Source of the DNA: Haloplanus aerogenes
Lineage (GTDB): Archaea; Halobacteriota; Halobacteria; Halobacteriales; Haloferacaceae
NCBI RefSeq assembly: GCF_003856835.1
Contig: NZ_CP034145.1
Span: 930,001-994,000 of the forward strand
DNA: 64,000 bases
Reading direction: 5' to 3'
A program made the translations under genes and the position numbers. How positions within the stretch are numbered: position 1 is the first letter of the stretch; each line of letters opens with the position of its first letter. Of this stretch, positions 35,873 through 44,441 are shown in pieces. Under the pieces are notes generated by a model that was not told the origin of the DNA, did no database searches, and saw only the letters and a list, made by a program, of their open reading frames with translations.

Positions 35873-36235
35873 ATGGCCGACCCACACCCACTCACCCAGT
35901 TAGATGTATCGACGCGCGTCCTGAAGCGGGCGCAGTACGAAGCCTTCGAGTTCACACTTGAGCCTGACGGAGTGCGCGTCAGAAACGGGAGCTACGCCGA
36001 TCCCGAGAATCACGAATATCTCGTGCGTGTTGCCGACGGGCTGCCAATCTCGTGTACGTGTCCAGCCGATGCGCGCTTTGCAGGGGCCTGCAAACATCGG
36101 CTCGCCGTGGCGATCCGACGCCCAATTCTCACCGCAGCACTGAATGACGCTGGCAGGTCTCGCGATGACAGCAAGACTGACCGGACAGTTGACACGGAGA
36201 AGTCCGTCACACCAACCAGCGGAGCAGATACGTAG
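35873..36235 (+). CDS. SWIM-type zinc-finger protein
   Basis: Starting at the ATG at 35873, directly after the shared hairpin module, the protein has 120 residues. It contains the SWIM signature CTCPADARFAGACKHRLAVA (CxC, then CxH) near residues 61-80, which binds zinc and nucleic acid or protein. A beta-rich segment precedes it, and the tail is polar and probably disordered. Small SWIM proteins are common on haloarchaeal plasmids, but their role is unknown. The longer frame from 35696 crosses the hairpin and is unlikely. Confidence 0.8.
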   Translation: MADPHPLTQLDVSTRVLKRAQYEAFEFTLEPDGVRVRNGSYADPENHEYLVRVADGLPISCTCPADARFAGACKHRLAVAIRRPILTAALNDAGRSRDDSKTDRTVDTEKSVTPTSGADT

Positions 36236-36349
36236 TGCGAGTGCATACTAGCGTCTGCAGACATGGAGCAAGGTGAACTACCGGCGATAGTTACGACGTG
36301 ATACCATCCGAGACGTTGCTAGGCGTCGCTAAACTTCCCAGCTGAGAGT

Positions 36350-36604
36350 TCACCGGTTCCGATTAATCCATCGGCAGAATTCCTTGAAATCCTTGGCGCC
36401 CGCGTCGTCAGCGATGTCATGGAGCGTCCCAATACTCACGCTATCATGATATGGGACTGAAACAGTGCGGGATTCGACATCTGCGCCATCTGGGTGTTCC
36501 CACTTGAGAATGTAGTGATCGCCAGCAATCCGATCAACCCAGAAATTCCCCTTGTTGCAGAGGACCTTGACGATCTCCTCCCCGGAGAAATCCCGCGTGA
36601 CCAT
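36350..36604 (-). CDS. hicA: HicA-family toxin (mRNA interferase)
   Basis: The 84-residue protein fits haloarchaeal HicA: TRDFSGEEIVKVLCNKGNFW, the catalytic histidine in RIAGDHYILKWEHP (His30), TVSVPYHDSVSIGTLHDIAD and the C-terminal FCRWINRNR. HicA has a double-stranded-RNA-binding fold and cleaves mRNA. Its antitoxin gene hicB is found 1.4 kb upstream, beyond a TnpB-type element that lies exactly between the two. The ATG at 36604 is preceded by the end of that element, so the original operon promoter may no longer reach the toxin. Confidence 0.85.
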   Translation of the reverse strand: MVTRDFSGEEIVKVLCNKGNFWVDRIAGDHYILKWEHPDGADVESRTVSVPYHDSVSIGTLHDIADDAGAKDFKEFCRWINRNR

Positions 36605-38016
36605 TCGAATTACGTCAACTACCCCACCCTACTTTGCTCACCCTGACGGGGTCGCTCGTGGAGGGTGGGACTTGTCCGTGAACTCGGCCTCGAACCCTTC
36701 CGGGTGGGCGGTGAATCCACCACTCGGCGTCATTGTTCCAGACTTCAGGGCAAGCTGACTATTGCCCGTCCGCCGAGACGACTGTTGGCCCCGACGGACG
36801 TACCGCAGTCCGATGTTCTTCGCGGCGTTGTAGTCCGCGTTCGCTTCCGACTCGCACTTCACACACCGGAAGTCGTTGCGAGTCGGGCGATTCTCGTCTG
36901 CCGTGAACCCACACTCTGCGCATCGCTTCGACGTGCACGCCGAACCCACCTGCTTCACCGAGACACCGACCGATTCGGCTTTGTACTCCACCTGCTCGTA
37001 CAGCGTTCGGAACGCCCACTTGTGCCCCCACGACGCTCCCGTGCGGTCACGGATATTGGTTAAGTCCTCGAACGCGATTACGTCACAGCCGTAGCGGAGT
37101 GCTTCATCCACAATTGCGTTCGACGCTCGGTGGAGCACATCCCGGACGTAGCGAAGCTCGCGGCCACTCGACTGTTCGAGCGTCCGGTGGGCGCTTCGGG
37201 TGCCGGTCTGTTGGAGTCCGGCGCGAACCGTCTCGAACTCGCGGAGGTTGTGGGTCAACTCCCGCCCGCTGAAGAAGTAGGCGGTGCTCGTGACGGCGAG
37301 GTTTTCGACACCGAGGTCAACCCCGAGAACCGTTCCGTCCTCGGCGGTGTTCCGTTCGGTGTCAGTCTTGTGTCTGCGGAAGCCGATGTGCAAGAAGTAG
37401 TCGCCGTCACGAGCGGTGAGCGTGCTTTCCGTGACGCTCCACGTGTCTGAATCAAGGTACTGCCGCTGGTAGCCATCGTCGGCGTCGGGGAGGGCAAGGT
37501 CACATCGGATTCGACTCTCTGTGGTGGAGAGCGACACCGTGTCGTCATCGAACAGCGTCATGGTCCGGATGTCGTACTTCACCGTGGGTGCGGTGAAGGT
37601 GGGCTTGCTCACCTTCTTGCCGTTGGACCGGCGTTCGATACAGCCGGTGATGGCCTGAGCAGCCTGGTGGGTGGCGAGAATCGCGTGCTGACTCCCGAGG
37701 TCGGTCTGCTCGCGCACGGTATCGTAGGCGAGGGGTTGCACGTCGCTTTTCGCGTTGTACTTGCCCCACGCCATGTCGGTGGCGAGTTGGCAACCACGCT
37801 TCCACTCGGAGATAGTGTCTTCGAGGAGGTCGCGTTGCTCGTCCGTGACTTCAAGACGAGTGATTGCCGTCCGACGCACGTAGTCGTCTGCCACACTTCA
37901 ATGTGATTGAGGGGCTATTTATAGATTGATATTTGTGCCCTGCTTCGCCACGCGCTCCTCCCCTCCCTACCGCTCGCTTCGCTCGCGCTTGAGGAAGGGG
38001 ACTCCGCGCTACCGCT
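36605..38016 (-). mobile_element. TnpB-only IS200/IS605-family (IS1341-type) element between hicB and hicA
   Basis: The segment between the two toxin-antitoxin genes contains tnpB and about 120 bp of GC-rich, hairpin-prone sequence at its left side (37920-38016). No TnpA transposase is present, so movement would need one in trans. The right end, just after tnpB, is expected to encode the guide (omega) RNA. Exact ends are not determined, because this family leaves no inverted repeats or target duplication. Confidence 0.65.
36638..37894 (-). CDS. tnpB: TnpB RNA-guided endonuclease-like protein
   Basis: The 418-residue protein starts with GTG at 37894 (MADDYVRRTAITRLEVTDEQ). It has the RuvC-like active site in three parts: VLGVDLGVENLAV (Asp near residue 192), IAFEDLTNIR (Glu) and ADYNAAKNIGLRY (Asp). 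The zinc finger reads CTSKRCAECG and later CVKC. TnpB proteins use an RNA copied from the element's 3' end to cut DNA, which helps the element persist. No frameshift is seen. It interrupts the hicBA operon in the same orientation. Confidence 0.88.
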   Translation of the reverse strand: MADDYVRRTAITRLEVTDEQRDLLEDTISEWKRGCQLATDMAWGKYNAKSDVQPLAYDTVREQTDLGSQHAILATHQAAQAITGCIERRSNGKKVSKPTFTAPTVKYDIRTMTLFDDDTVSLSTTESRIRCDLALPDADDGYQRQYLDSDTWSVTESTLTARDGDYFLHIGFRRHKTDTERNTAEDGTVLGVDLGVENLAVTSTAYFFSGRELTHNLREFETVRAGLQQTGTRSAHRTLEQSSGRELRYVRDVLHRASNAIVDEALRYGCDVIAFEDLTNIRDRTGASWGHKWAFRTLYEQVEYKAESVGVSVKQVGSACTSKRCAECGFTADENRPTRNDFRCVKCESEANADYNAAKNIGLRYVRRGQQSSRRTGNSQLALKSGTMTPSGGFTAHPEGFEAEFTDKSHPPRATPSG

Positions 38017-38289
38017 TTACTTGAGAACGTCCGGCAGCTCGCCACGTCCGAGTGTGTTCTCGTCGGGATCGATTCCGAGGTCTTGCAGCTCCTCAGCAGT
38101 GGGTTCACGCCCACCGTCATGTTCGAGCGCGTCGACGACAGCATCAAGATTTTCGAGGGCTTCGTCTCGCGTCTCGCCTTGAGCGGACACCTCGACTTCG
38201 AGGTCTCGGGCGGTCCAGGTCCCGTCCTCGTTGTGGGTTAGAGTGATCCGCGGTTCCCGGCCAGCTTCTTGCTCGGAATCGATGCTCAT
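38017..38289 (-). CDS. hicB: HicB-family antitoxin
   Basis: I choose the ATG at 38289 (MSIDSEQEAGREPRITLTHN), giving 90 residues. A longer frame to 38412 lacks conserved content. The partial RNase H-like fold shows ITLTHNEDGTWTARDLEVEV and GETRDEALENLDAVVDALEH. The C-terminal part is acidic. HicB neutralises HicA and usually represses the operon. The gene order hicB-hicA is normal except for the inserted TnpB element. The antitoxin keeps its own upstream region and should still be expressed. Confidence 0.8.
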   Translation of the reverse strand: MSIDSEQEAGREPRITLTHNEDGTWTARDLEVEVSAQGETRDEALENLDAVVDALEHDGGREPTAEELQDLGIDPDENTLGRGELPDVLK

Positions 38290-38581
38290 GCCCACAGTAC
38301 ATGTGGAGAACGGATAAATTCTCTCTCCTCTGTAATTCGTGTGGTGTCGGTATTCTAAGCGTGATCCCTCCGGGTTCGACATGGATGTAGTCACTACCGT
38401 CGGGGTATGCACGGTTCAGCCGTTGCAAGATGGATCACCATCCAGATGACGATGTCGTCCGACGCCTGCTCCCCAGTGCTGAATGAATTCTGTGTATTCC
38501 ACACCGTACTCCGATCACGTCTTGAGGTTTCAATTGTTACCTTCCACGAGGCTTATTGGTACACACAGCCAACTATAGGGA

Positions 38582-39976
38582 ATGACACAGTCCGACTCTC
38601 GCGGGCTGTTACTCGATCAGTCACAGGACAAAATTTCTCTGATAGACGAACACGGTACATTTACGTATGTCAATGGTGCCGTGCGCCGCATCCTCGGATT
38701 CGATCCTGCCGACCTCGTCGGTGAGACTGCCTTCGAGTATATCCATCCCGACGACGTAGAGACGATTCGCCGCGTTTTCGAGCGGACGCTTCGAAGTGAG
38801 TCGTTCACCGAAGCAACGGTCGAATATCGGTTTCGTGCGGCTGACGACTCGTGGGTGTGGCTCGAGAGTCGGATGTCGAATCTCACGGATACCGAACTTG
38901 ACGGGTTCGTCGTCAGCTCCCGAGATGTGACTGACCGGGTTCGAGCCGAACACGAATACGCTGAGACGGCGAGCCGCTTGGAAGAAATCGCCGCTGCCTC
39001 CGGGGATGCGCTCTGGATGTTCAATGCCGATTGGTCCGAATTGCTGTTCATGAATCCTGCCTACGAGGAAATTTACGGAATGCCTGTCGAGGAAGTGAAA
39101 GCGTCGCCCGAGGCATTTCTGGAGACAATCCATCCAGACGATGTCGTCGCTGTAGAGGACGCTATGGAGTGCCTCTCGGCGGGGAACGCCGTCGATATCG
39201 AGTATCGCGTGAATCCCCAGGAACACTACAAACGCTGGGTCTGGGTGCAGGGGCAACCCATCACGCAGGACGGTGAAATCGTTCGGATCGCGGGCTTTAC
39301 CCGGGATATCACGGATCGGAAGCGGCGGGAGCGGCAATTGTTCGTGATGGACAATCTCCTTCGACACAATCTCCGAAACGATCTGAATGTCATCCTTGGG
39401 ACGGCGGACCTCATTGAGGGGACCGTGCCGGAGGTAGACGACCAAACGGCGATCATCCGTCGGACGGCCGAGAATCTCCTGCGGAGCGCCCAGAAACAAC
39501 GTGAGATCATCGAGCTCGTCACGGGACAGGAGCGACGTGAACGGATCGACCTTCAGGAAGTCGTCTCAGAGAGCATCGCAACCGTTCGCGATCGGTATCC
39601 GACTGCGACGGTCTCCGTCACGACGTTCGACGCCGTTACCGTGCGAGGCCGACCGGAACTAAAAGCGGCTGTGATCGAACTCCTCGAGAACGCGATTCAG
39701 AATTCTGAAGCTGTGAACCCAACGGTGATGGTTCGGTTACAGCAAGTGGGCCACCATGCAGAGCTGAGCGTTGAAGACGAAGCAACACCGATTCCACCGA
39801 TTGAAGCGGCTGTACTCAAGGGCGAACACGAGATGACCGACGTGTATCACAGCAGTGGACTCGGCTTCTGGCTGGTCTACTGGAGCGTCGAACTCTCGAA
39901 CGGCACCATTTCCGTTCACTCCGAAGATGGACGAGGTAATCGCATTACTGTCTCGCTCCCCCGAGCAATGGAGTGA
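38582..39976 (+). CDS. PAS-domain sensor histidine kinase
   Basis: The 464-residue protein has no membrane segment, so it is probably a cytoplasmic sensor. Two PAS domains occupy about residues 10-125 (FTYVNGAVRRILGF, VVSSRDVTDRV) and 130-250 (FMNPAYEEIYGMPVEEV, IAGFTRDITDRK). The H-box is LLRHNLRNDLNVILG near residue 260, typical of haloarchaeal kinases. The ATPase domain has ELLENAIQNSE and GLGFWLVYWSVELSNG. TTATTG about 30 nt before the ATG fits a TATA box. No response regulator lies beside it. The ligand and output are unknown. Confidence 0.85.
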   Translation: MTQSDSRGLLLDQSQDKISLIDEHGTFTYVNGAVRRILGFDPADLVGETAFEYIHPDDVETIRRVFERTLRSESFTEATVEYRFRAADDSWVWLESRMSNLTDTELDGFVVSSRDVTDRVRAEHEYAETASRLEEIAAASGDALWMFNADWSELLFMNPAYEEIYGMPVEEVKASPEAFLETIHPDDVVAVEDAMECLSAGNAVDIEYRVNPQEHYKRWVWVQGQPITQDGEIVRIAGFTRDITDRKRRERQLFVMDNLLRHNLRNDLNVILGTADLIEGTVPEVDDQTAIIRRTAENLLRSAQKQREIIELVTGQERRERIDLQEVVSESIATVRDRYPTATVSVTTFDAVTVRGRPELKAAVIELLENAIQNSEAVNPTVMVRLQQVGHHAELSVEDEATPIPPIEAAVLKGEHEMTDVYHSSGLGFWLVYWSVELSNGTISVHSEDGRGNRITVSLPRAME

Positions 39977-40197
39977 CAGCACCCGCTACGCGCTCCAGCA
40001 ACTATCGCAGTGCGGCATTCTCCGTTCATTTAGCCATCTCTGGTAGCTTCGGAGAATTCCATAGCATTCCTCAACAACAATACCCGGTGCTGCGAATAGT
40101 CGACATATCCGTGGGGAACACGGAACGGTCCCTGGCGAGTGGAAGGAGAGATGGTGGCACCCGCTAATTCTTGGCAGTTGCTTCGTAAACAGGTGCT

Positions 40198-41664
40198 ATG
40201 TCGACCTATCGGACCGCGATCCTCGTCTTGCTACTCGTCTTCGCGGGCTGTAGCGGCACGGGCGGCGATACCGGCAGTCAGTCCGTTGATTCGACCACTG
40301 CCACGGACACACCGCCTCCAGCAGCGACGACCACCGCAACAGAGACATCGGAGACGCCGTCCGGGACGCTTGAGATTCATTTCATCAACGTCGATCAATC
40401 GGTCAGTACGCTCATTATCGCGCCCTCAGGAGAGACGATGCTCATCGATACCGGCGATTTCAACGACGATGGGGAGTATGTCCTTCAGTATCTCCAGCGT
40501 CACGATATCAGGCGAATCGATCATCTGGTCGTGAGCCACAACGACGCCGACCACATCGGCGGGAATGCCGCCGTGATCGACTACTTCGAAACGCAAGCCG
40601 ATGGGATCGGCGTGATTCACGACCCCGGCATCGCAGCGAGTACGCAAACCTATACCGAGTACCTCGATGCCGTCGAAGCACACGATGTTCGACTCGTCGA
40701 GACGCGTGAAGGAGACACGCTGTCGTTCGGTGGCGACGCGGTTGGAGTGCAGGTTCTCGGCCCACCAGATCCATACCTCGAAAATAGCGCCCGCAACGAG
40801 AACAGTATCATCCTCCGGTTTACGTTCGGCTCAACGAGCTTCCTGTCTACCGGTGATGCCGAGGACGATCAAGAAGCGTACCTTGTCGATCAGTACGGGA
40901 CACAGCTCCGCGCTACGGTCCTGAAAGCCGGTCACCACGGGAGCAAAACGAGCACGAGTGGTGCCCTCCTAGACACCGTCAAGCCCGAGACAGTCGTTAT
41001 TTCGAGTGCGTATGACTCGCGATACGACCATCCAAGCGAGGAGACACTCCAGCGGTTGGCCGAGCGGTCGATACCCACCTACTGGACGGCGACCCACGGC
41101 GATATCGTTGTTGTCAGCGACGGTCGCGGTATCTCGGTTCGCACCCAGCAGGCGGCCCCGACCGATCCGCTCGCGCTCCGAGGTGGGAGTGCGGTTGCGC
41201 CTGGGACCTCGAACCCGGTCACTGAGCGGGCACGCTTCGGTGGCAGTCCGGTCGCCGAGACGACGGCGACTCCCGACGGTCGTACGTCCTCGACGGCGAC
41301 CACGACGATGACTGACGGCGGAGCAGCTCCGGGCGAGGCGATCGCCCTCGTCGATATCAACGCCGATGCCGACGGCAACGATAACGAGCATCTGAACGAC
41401 GAGTACATTATCCTCGAAAACACGGGCGACACAGCTGTCGACCTGTCGGGGTGGACGCTCGCGGATGCAGCGGGCCACACTTATACGTTCCCCGATGGAG
41501 TTACCCTCCCCGCTGGCGGACAGGTCACGATACACACTGGGAGCGGAATCGACACTGACACCGATCTTTACTGGGGGCAGGGGTCGGCCGTCTGGAACAA
41601 CGGTGGCGATACAGTCACTGTTCGGACTGCTGATGGAACTATTGTGCTTGAGGAGGAATACTGA
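40198..41664 (+). CDS. Lipid-anchored metallo-beta-lactamase-fold hydrolase with lamin-tail domain
   Basis: The N-terminus (TAILVLLLVFAGCSG, Cys18) is a lipobox signal, followed by a Thr/Ser-rich linker. The hydrolase domain resembles the soluble part of ComEC/Rec2, with MLIDTGDFNDDG, the metal motif SHNDADHIGGN near residues 113-123 and VLKAGHHGSKTSTSG. A second low-complexity linker leads to a lamin-tail domain near residues 380-488 (YIILENTGDTAVDLSGWTL). ComEC-like domains are predicted nucleases that process incoming DNA, and lamin-tail domains often accompany extracellular nucleases. A DUF3006 gene follows after 2 bp. Confidence 0.82.
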   Translation: MSTYRTAILVLLLVFAGCSGTGGDTGSQSVDSTTATDTPPPAATTTATETSETPSGTLEIHFINVDQSVSTLIIAPSGETMLIDTGDFNDDGEYVLQYLQRHDIRRIDHLVVSHNDADHIGGNAAVIDYFETQADGIGVIHDPGIAASTQTYTEYLDAVEAHDVRLVETREGDTLSFGGDAVGVQVLGPPDPYLENSARNENSIILRFTFGSTSFLSTGDAEDDQEAYLVDQYGTQLRATVLKAGHHGSKTSTSGALLDTVKPETVVISSAYDSRYDHPSEETLQRLAERSIPTYWTATHGDIVVVSDGRGISVRTQQAAPTDPLALRGGSAVAPGTSNPVTERARFGGSPVAETTATPDGRTSSTATTTMTDGGAAPGEAIALVDINADADGNDNEHLNDEYIILENTGDTAVDLSGWTLADAAGHTYTFPDGVTLPAGGQVTIHTGSGIDTDTDLYWGQGSAVWNNGGDTVTVRTADGTIVLEEEY

Positions 41665-41666
41665 CT

Positions 41667-41945
41667 ATGGTCACCGATGGCACCTACACCGCAGTCCTTG
41701 ATCGGTTCGAGGATGACGTGGCAGTGTTAGTGCTTGAATCGGATGACGAAACACTTGGGCAAGTAGTGGTCGACGCCGAAACGATTCCTGCGGAGGGCCA
41801 GCATCAAGACGCACTCTTCACTGTCGTGATGTGTGGGGGTGAACTTGCAGAGGTGACGTACCACCCGGACCAAACTGAAGAACGCCGGGAGACCGCACAG
41901 TCTCGATTCGATCGGCTTTCGGAGCGATCCGACTCGGACAAGTAA
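41667..41945 (+). CDS. DUF3006 small protein
   Basis: This 92-residue acidic protein has the DUF3006 pattern YTAVLDRFEDDVAVLVLES. DUF3006 is a small beta-barrel family of unknown function often found next to MBL-fold/ComEC-like hydrolases. Here it follows such a gene with a 2-bp gap, which implies co-translation. It has no signal peptide, so it probably acts inside the cell. Confidence 0.75.
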   Translation: MVTDGTYTAVLDRFEDDVAVLVLESDDETLGQVVVDAETIPAEGQHQDALFTVVMCGGELAEVTYHPDQTEERRETAQSRFDRLSERSDSDK

Positions 41946-42367
41946 GCGTCGGTGTCTGGCAGGAAGTGGATTCAACCGGCCTTGTTTGGCCAACGACAGG
42001 CTCTAGTGACTATATCAGACTCAGACACACACTCTAGTCACCATACAATCACTTTCGCTTATTAAGAATCTCGACAGGGCCTCCCTCAACACGGAGATAG
42101 TCAAAATACGCGAATACAGCCGCGCTAAAGTTTCACTACAAATACACCTTGTGGATGGGTGCTGAATCAGCCGGTACTCGACGACCACTCCCGCTCCCAC
42201 TCCTTGATCAACGGGCCGTATTTGAAACTGATATGCTGGGGACTGGCTAGACGACGATTGAATCCCTGCCCACTGAACCAGCGCCTGTATTCACCGAACC
42301 CCGAACGGGAGATATCGCAAGTCGGTGGGGCGAGGTTCGAGCCAACGAGACAGAAATCAAAACCTCG

Positions 42368-43138
42368 GTGGCAGTGCAAAACGAGAACGACGAGGCCTTT
42401 ACCGATCTGCTATCGCTCAATATCCAACAGGAAACCTCTATCGCGGGTGTCACAGTCGCCACAGGCATGAGTCGGATAGCGGAACTCCCAACCGGCGAAG
42501 GACAAATCGAGGTCACAGCGACCAAATCGCATGCGCTCGTCCCGAACTGGTGGGCTGCACATCTCCGAAACGGCGAGCGCTCAGTGATTCACACGGAACT
42601 GAATGCTGAGGCTGATCTCTCCGTGACGACGCTTCCGTTAGTCCTCGATGATCGGGTCAGCACCGTTGAAACCACGCTACTCACAGATCTCAATACGACA
42701 TCACGACAGGCAGTCACCGACGATACAACAGGGCAGTCCCTATTTATCAGCCACAAAACGAGTGCTGAGTGGATTGACCCGACACCCACAGAGGCAACGG
42801 TACTGATCAGAGCTGATGTTGAAAACATTCGCCCAGTGCCGCTGACGCTACGAGAGTTCAATGTTCAGGTCGAACTTAATGATGTGGCGCTGACGGATGC
42901 GCGCTTATCCGAAGAATATGTGTTCATTCTTGGCGAGCGTAAATCAATCACGCTCAGATTCCCTGTTGACAATTCACAAATGGCCGCTTGGTGGCCAACA
43001 CACATCCGGAACGGAGAGCGATCCACCTTGGATAGCCACGTAACTGCAACAGTAAGCAGCAGGAACATCCGCGGACGACAACCATTGGAATTCCTGTCGG
43101 CGACTGGTGAGATCACAACCAATCTCTTAGACGGGTGA
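42368..43138 (+). CDS. LEA type 2/WHy-like protein, possibly 5'-truncated
   Basis: The protein shows two repeats of a water-stress (LEA14/WHy)-like domain. Each ends in a related motif, NWWAAHLRNGERSVI and AWWPTHIRNGERSTL. The best remaining start is GTG at 42368, but the same frame continues upstream with homologous-looking residues (ASRWGEVRANETEIKTS). It is open from an ATG at 42155 except for a single TAG at 42248-42250. The original N-terminus, usually a membrane anchor in this family, is not seen. The gene may thus be a recent pseudogene or begin at a non-standard start. Confidence 0.5.
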   Translation: MAVQNENDEAFTDLLSLNIQQETSIAGVTVATGMSRIAELPTGEGQIEVTATKSHALVPNWWAAHLRNGERSVIHTELNAEADLSVTTLPLVLDDRVSTVETTLLTDLNTTSRQAVTDDTTGQSLFISHKTSAEWIDPTPTEATVLIRADVENIRPVPLTLREFNVQVELNDVALTDARLSEEYVFILGERKSITLRFPVDNSQMAAWWPTHIRNGERSTLDSHVTATVSSRNIRGRQPLEFLSATGEITTNLLDG

Positions 43139-43594
43139 CCTCAATCCACCCATTTAAGTTCGAACTCGATACTCAACGCATCGGGTTCGCCCGTCGGCCC
43201 TCTCACGTTCGGCTTTGACCTCGTGCGGGGGGAAGCGCCGCAGCTGTCTGGATTTACTCACCGTCATCATCACCGCATTCCGATCACCGCACACTGATTT
43301 CACCGGGACCACTTCGATTGACCAGTGGGCAACGACACCCCCGATCAGCGGGGAAGGGGAGGGAAGGTATGGCGACGACGATCGTCTCGCAGGGACCGTG
43401 GGTGCTGGACGATACAGCCGTGGTATGTGCCCTGTCGCGGGCATGTATTGATATGCCTAGTGACATTATAAAATTTCGTCAGACAGGCGTCAGCGTACAG
43501 TTGAAACAGTGGGATGAGGTGGTGCTTGAACTCAAGAGATACATTCGGAGTGATCACCCGTCAGCACACACCGCGAGATCTCCCCGGGCATCTG
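43139..43594. other. Spacer with a possible gene remnant
   Basis: No confident gene is present. A forward frame from 43452 reads MPSDIIKFRQTGVSVQLKQW and looks protein-like for about 45 codons. It then runs antisense through the broken DUF4326 gene, so it may be the 5' end of a small gene cut at that junction. Confidence 0.3.
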
Positions 43595-43999
43595 CTACGA
43601 ATCGTACGCTCCGGCGAGATGCTCGAGGATCACCTCGCCGTGGCGCTGCTGCGGCAGGCACCAACACCCCAGCCGTTCGCCGTACAACTTTTCGACAGCC
43701 TTGGCGAACTCATTGTTCTCGACGAGATTCCCACGGAACCAGCCCTCATACAGTGCGACCGACTGCTAGTGAGCGTCGACCTCACCACCGCCCTCAACGA
43801 GTGTGAACGGATTCCCGAATCGTGAGCGACGGTCGATCCATCGGGTCGGATCGAATCGGCGCCCCGAAACAAGTTCGGTGCCGCTGGGTTCGTGGACGAT
43901 GCGCCGGCCACGATCGGCCTCGGGGACGTGGAGATCACCACAGACGCGGGCCCGGACCGCGTTGAGTTGGTTCTCGGTCGGTTCAGGAGTCTCACTCAT
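43595..43999 (-). pseudogene. Degenerate DUF4326 gene with in-frame TAG
   Basis: The frame starts MSETPEPTENQLNAVRARVC and is close to the intact copy at 31950-32357, including RRIVHEPSGTELVSGRRF. A TAG interrupts it at codon 78, right after EVDAH. The same frame then continues with SVALYEGWFRGNLVENNEF and ends at the expected length. The cysteine motif has also decayed from CWCLPRKCHG to CWCLPQQRHG, with loss of the third cysteine. Both changes point to a non-functional copy. Confidence 0.75.
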
Positions 44000-44168
44000 C
44001 GGCAGCTTCCTGCATGACTATCTTGAGTGGTCGTACCCGGTACTCGCCCGTTTCAGTCTGCTGTTCGAGGACTACCTGCTCGGTCTCTGCCGGGGTTGTG
44101 ATCATCGGGCCTGGGATCTTCGTCCGCTCGATAACCTCGCAGAACTGCCAGTAGCCCGAGTCAGACAT
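43992..44168 (-). CDS. 58-residue protein coupled to the degenerate DUF4326 gene
   Basis: This short frame reads MSDSGYWQFCEVIERTKIPG and ends in QEAADE. Its stop overlaps the DUF4326 start in ATGAGTGA. The start overlaps the stop of a 40-residue frame upstream by 8 bases. Acidic composition and chained overlaps support real translation. No family is recognised. Its position suggests a partner of DUF4326, although the intact DUF4326 gene has only a 14-residue leader there. Confidence 0.5.
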   Translation of the reverse strand: MSDSGYWQFCEVIERTKIPGPMITTPAETEQVVLEQQTETGEYRVRPLKIVMQEAADE

Positions 44169-44283
44169 CGCTGCCCTCTCGGTGAGACTCGTCTCTCTGC
44201 TGGCGCTTTGTGTGCTCGACGAGGTCGGTTAGGGTCCCTGGATGGGTGGATTCGACGTTGTCGTCCGTGAGGGGAAACAGCAT
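44161..44283 (-). CDS. 40-residue acidic mini-protein at the head of the small-ORF chain
   Basis: The frame reads MLFPLTDDNVESTHPGTLTD and ends in REGSDV. Its stop overlaps the next small gene by 8 bases. It is strongly charged and has no recognised domain. Only the overlap pattern and composition support it. The nearest upstream gene on the strand ends at 44442. Confidence 0.35.
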   Translation of the reverse strand: MLFPLTDDNVESTHPGTLTDLVEHTKRQQRDESHREGSDV

Positions 44284-44441
44284 ATCTCAGTAGTCCCTGG
44301 TGGCGAACTTAGCATTCTCGGCGACTACCGGACGGTCTGTTCACTCTCCGTACAGATTCCAAATCGCCGCACTACGGGCCGCTCGAGACTCATCACTAAG
44401 ATGGACTGGTCGCCCGGTGCCCGGTGTAAGAGTGCGTCGTG

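Noticed and set aside
36640-36660. CCCTGACGGGG near the TnpB 3' end as a fourth hairpin module
   Set aside because: It has no upstream T-tract, no matching flanking stem and no start codon at the right distance. It belongs to the IS end.
42248-43768. Two otherwise intact frames interrupted by TAG, hinting at amber recoding
   Set aside because: TAG is a normal stop for several good genes here (ends at 7061, 35640, 49437, 59209, 60839), and the DUF4326 copy has also lost a cysteine, so decay is the simpler reading.
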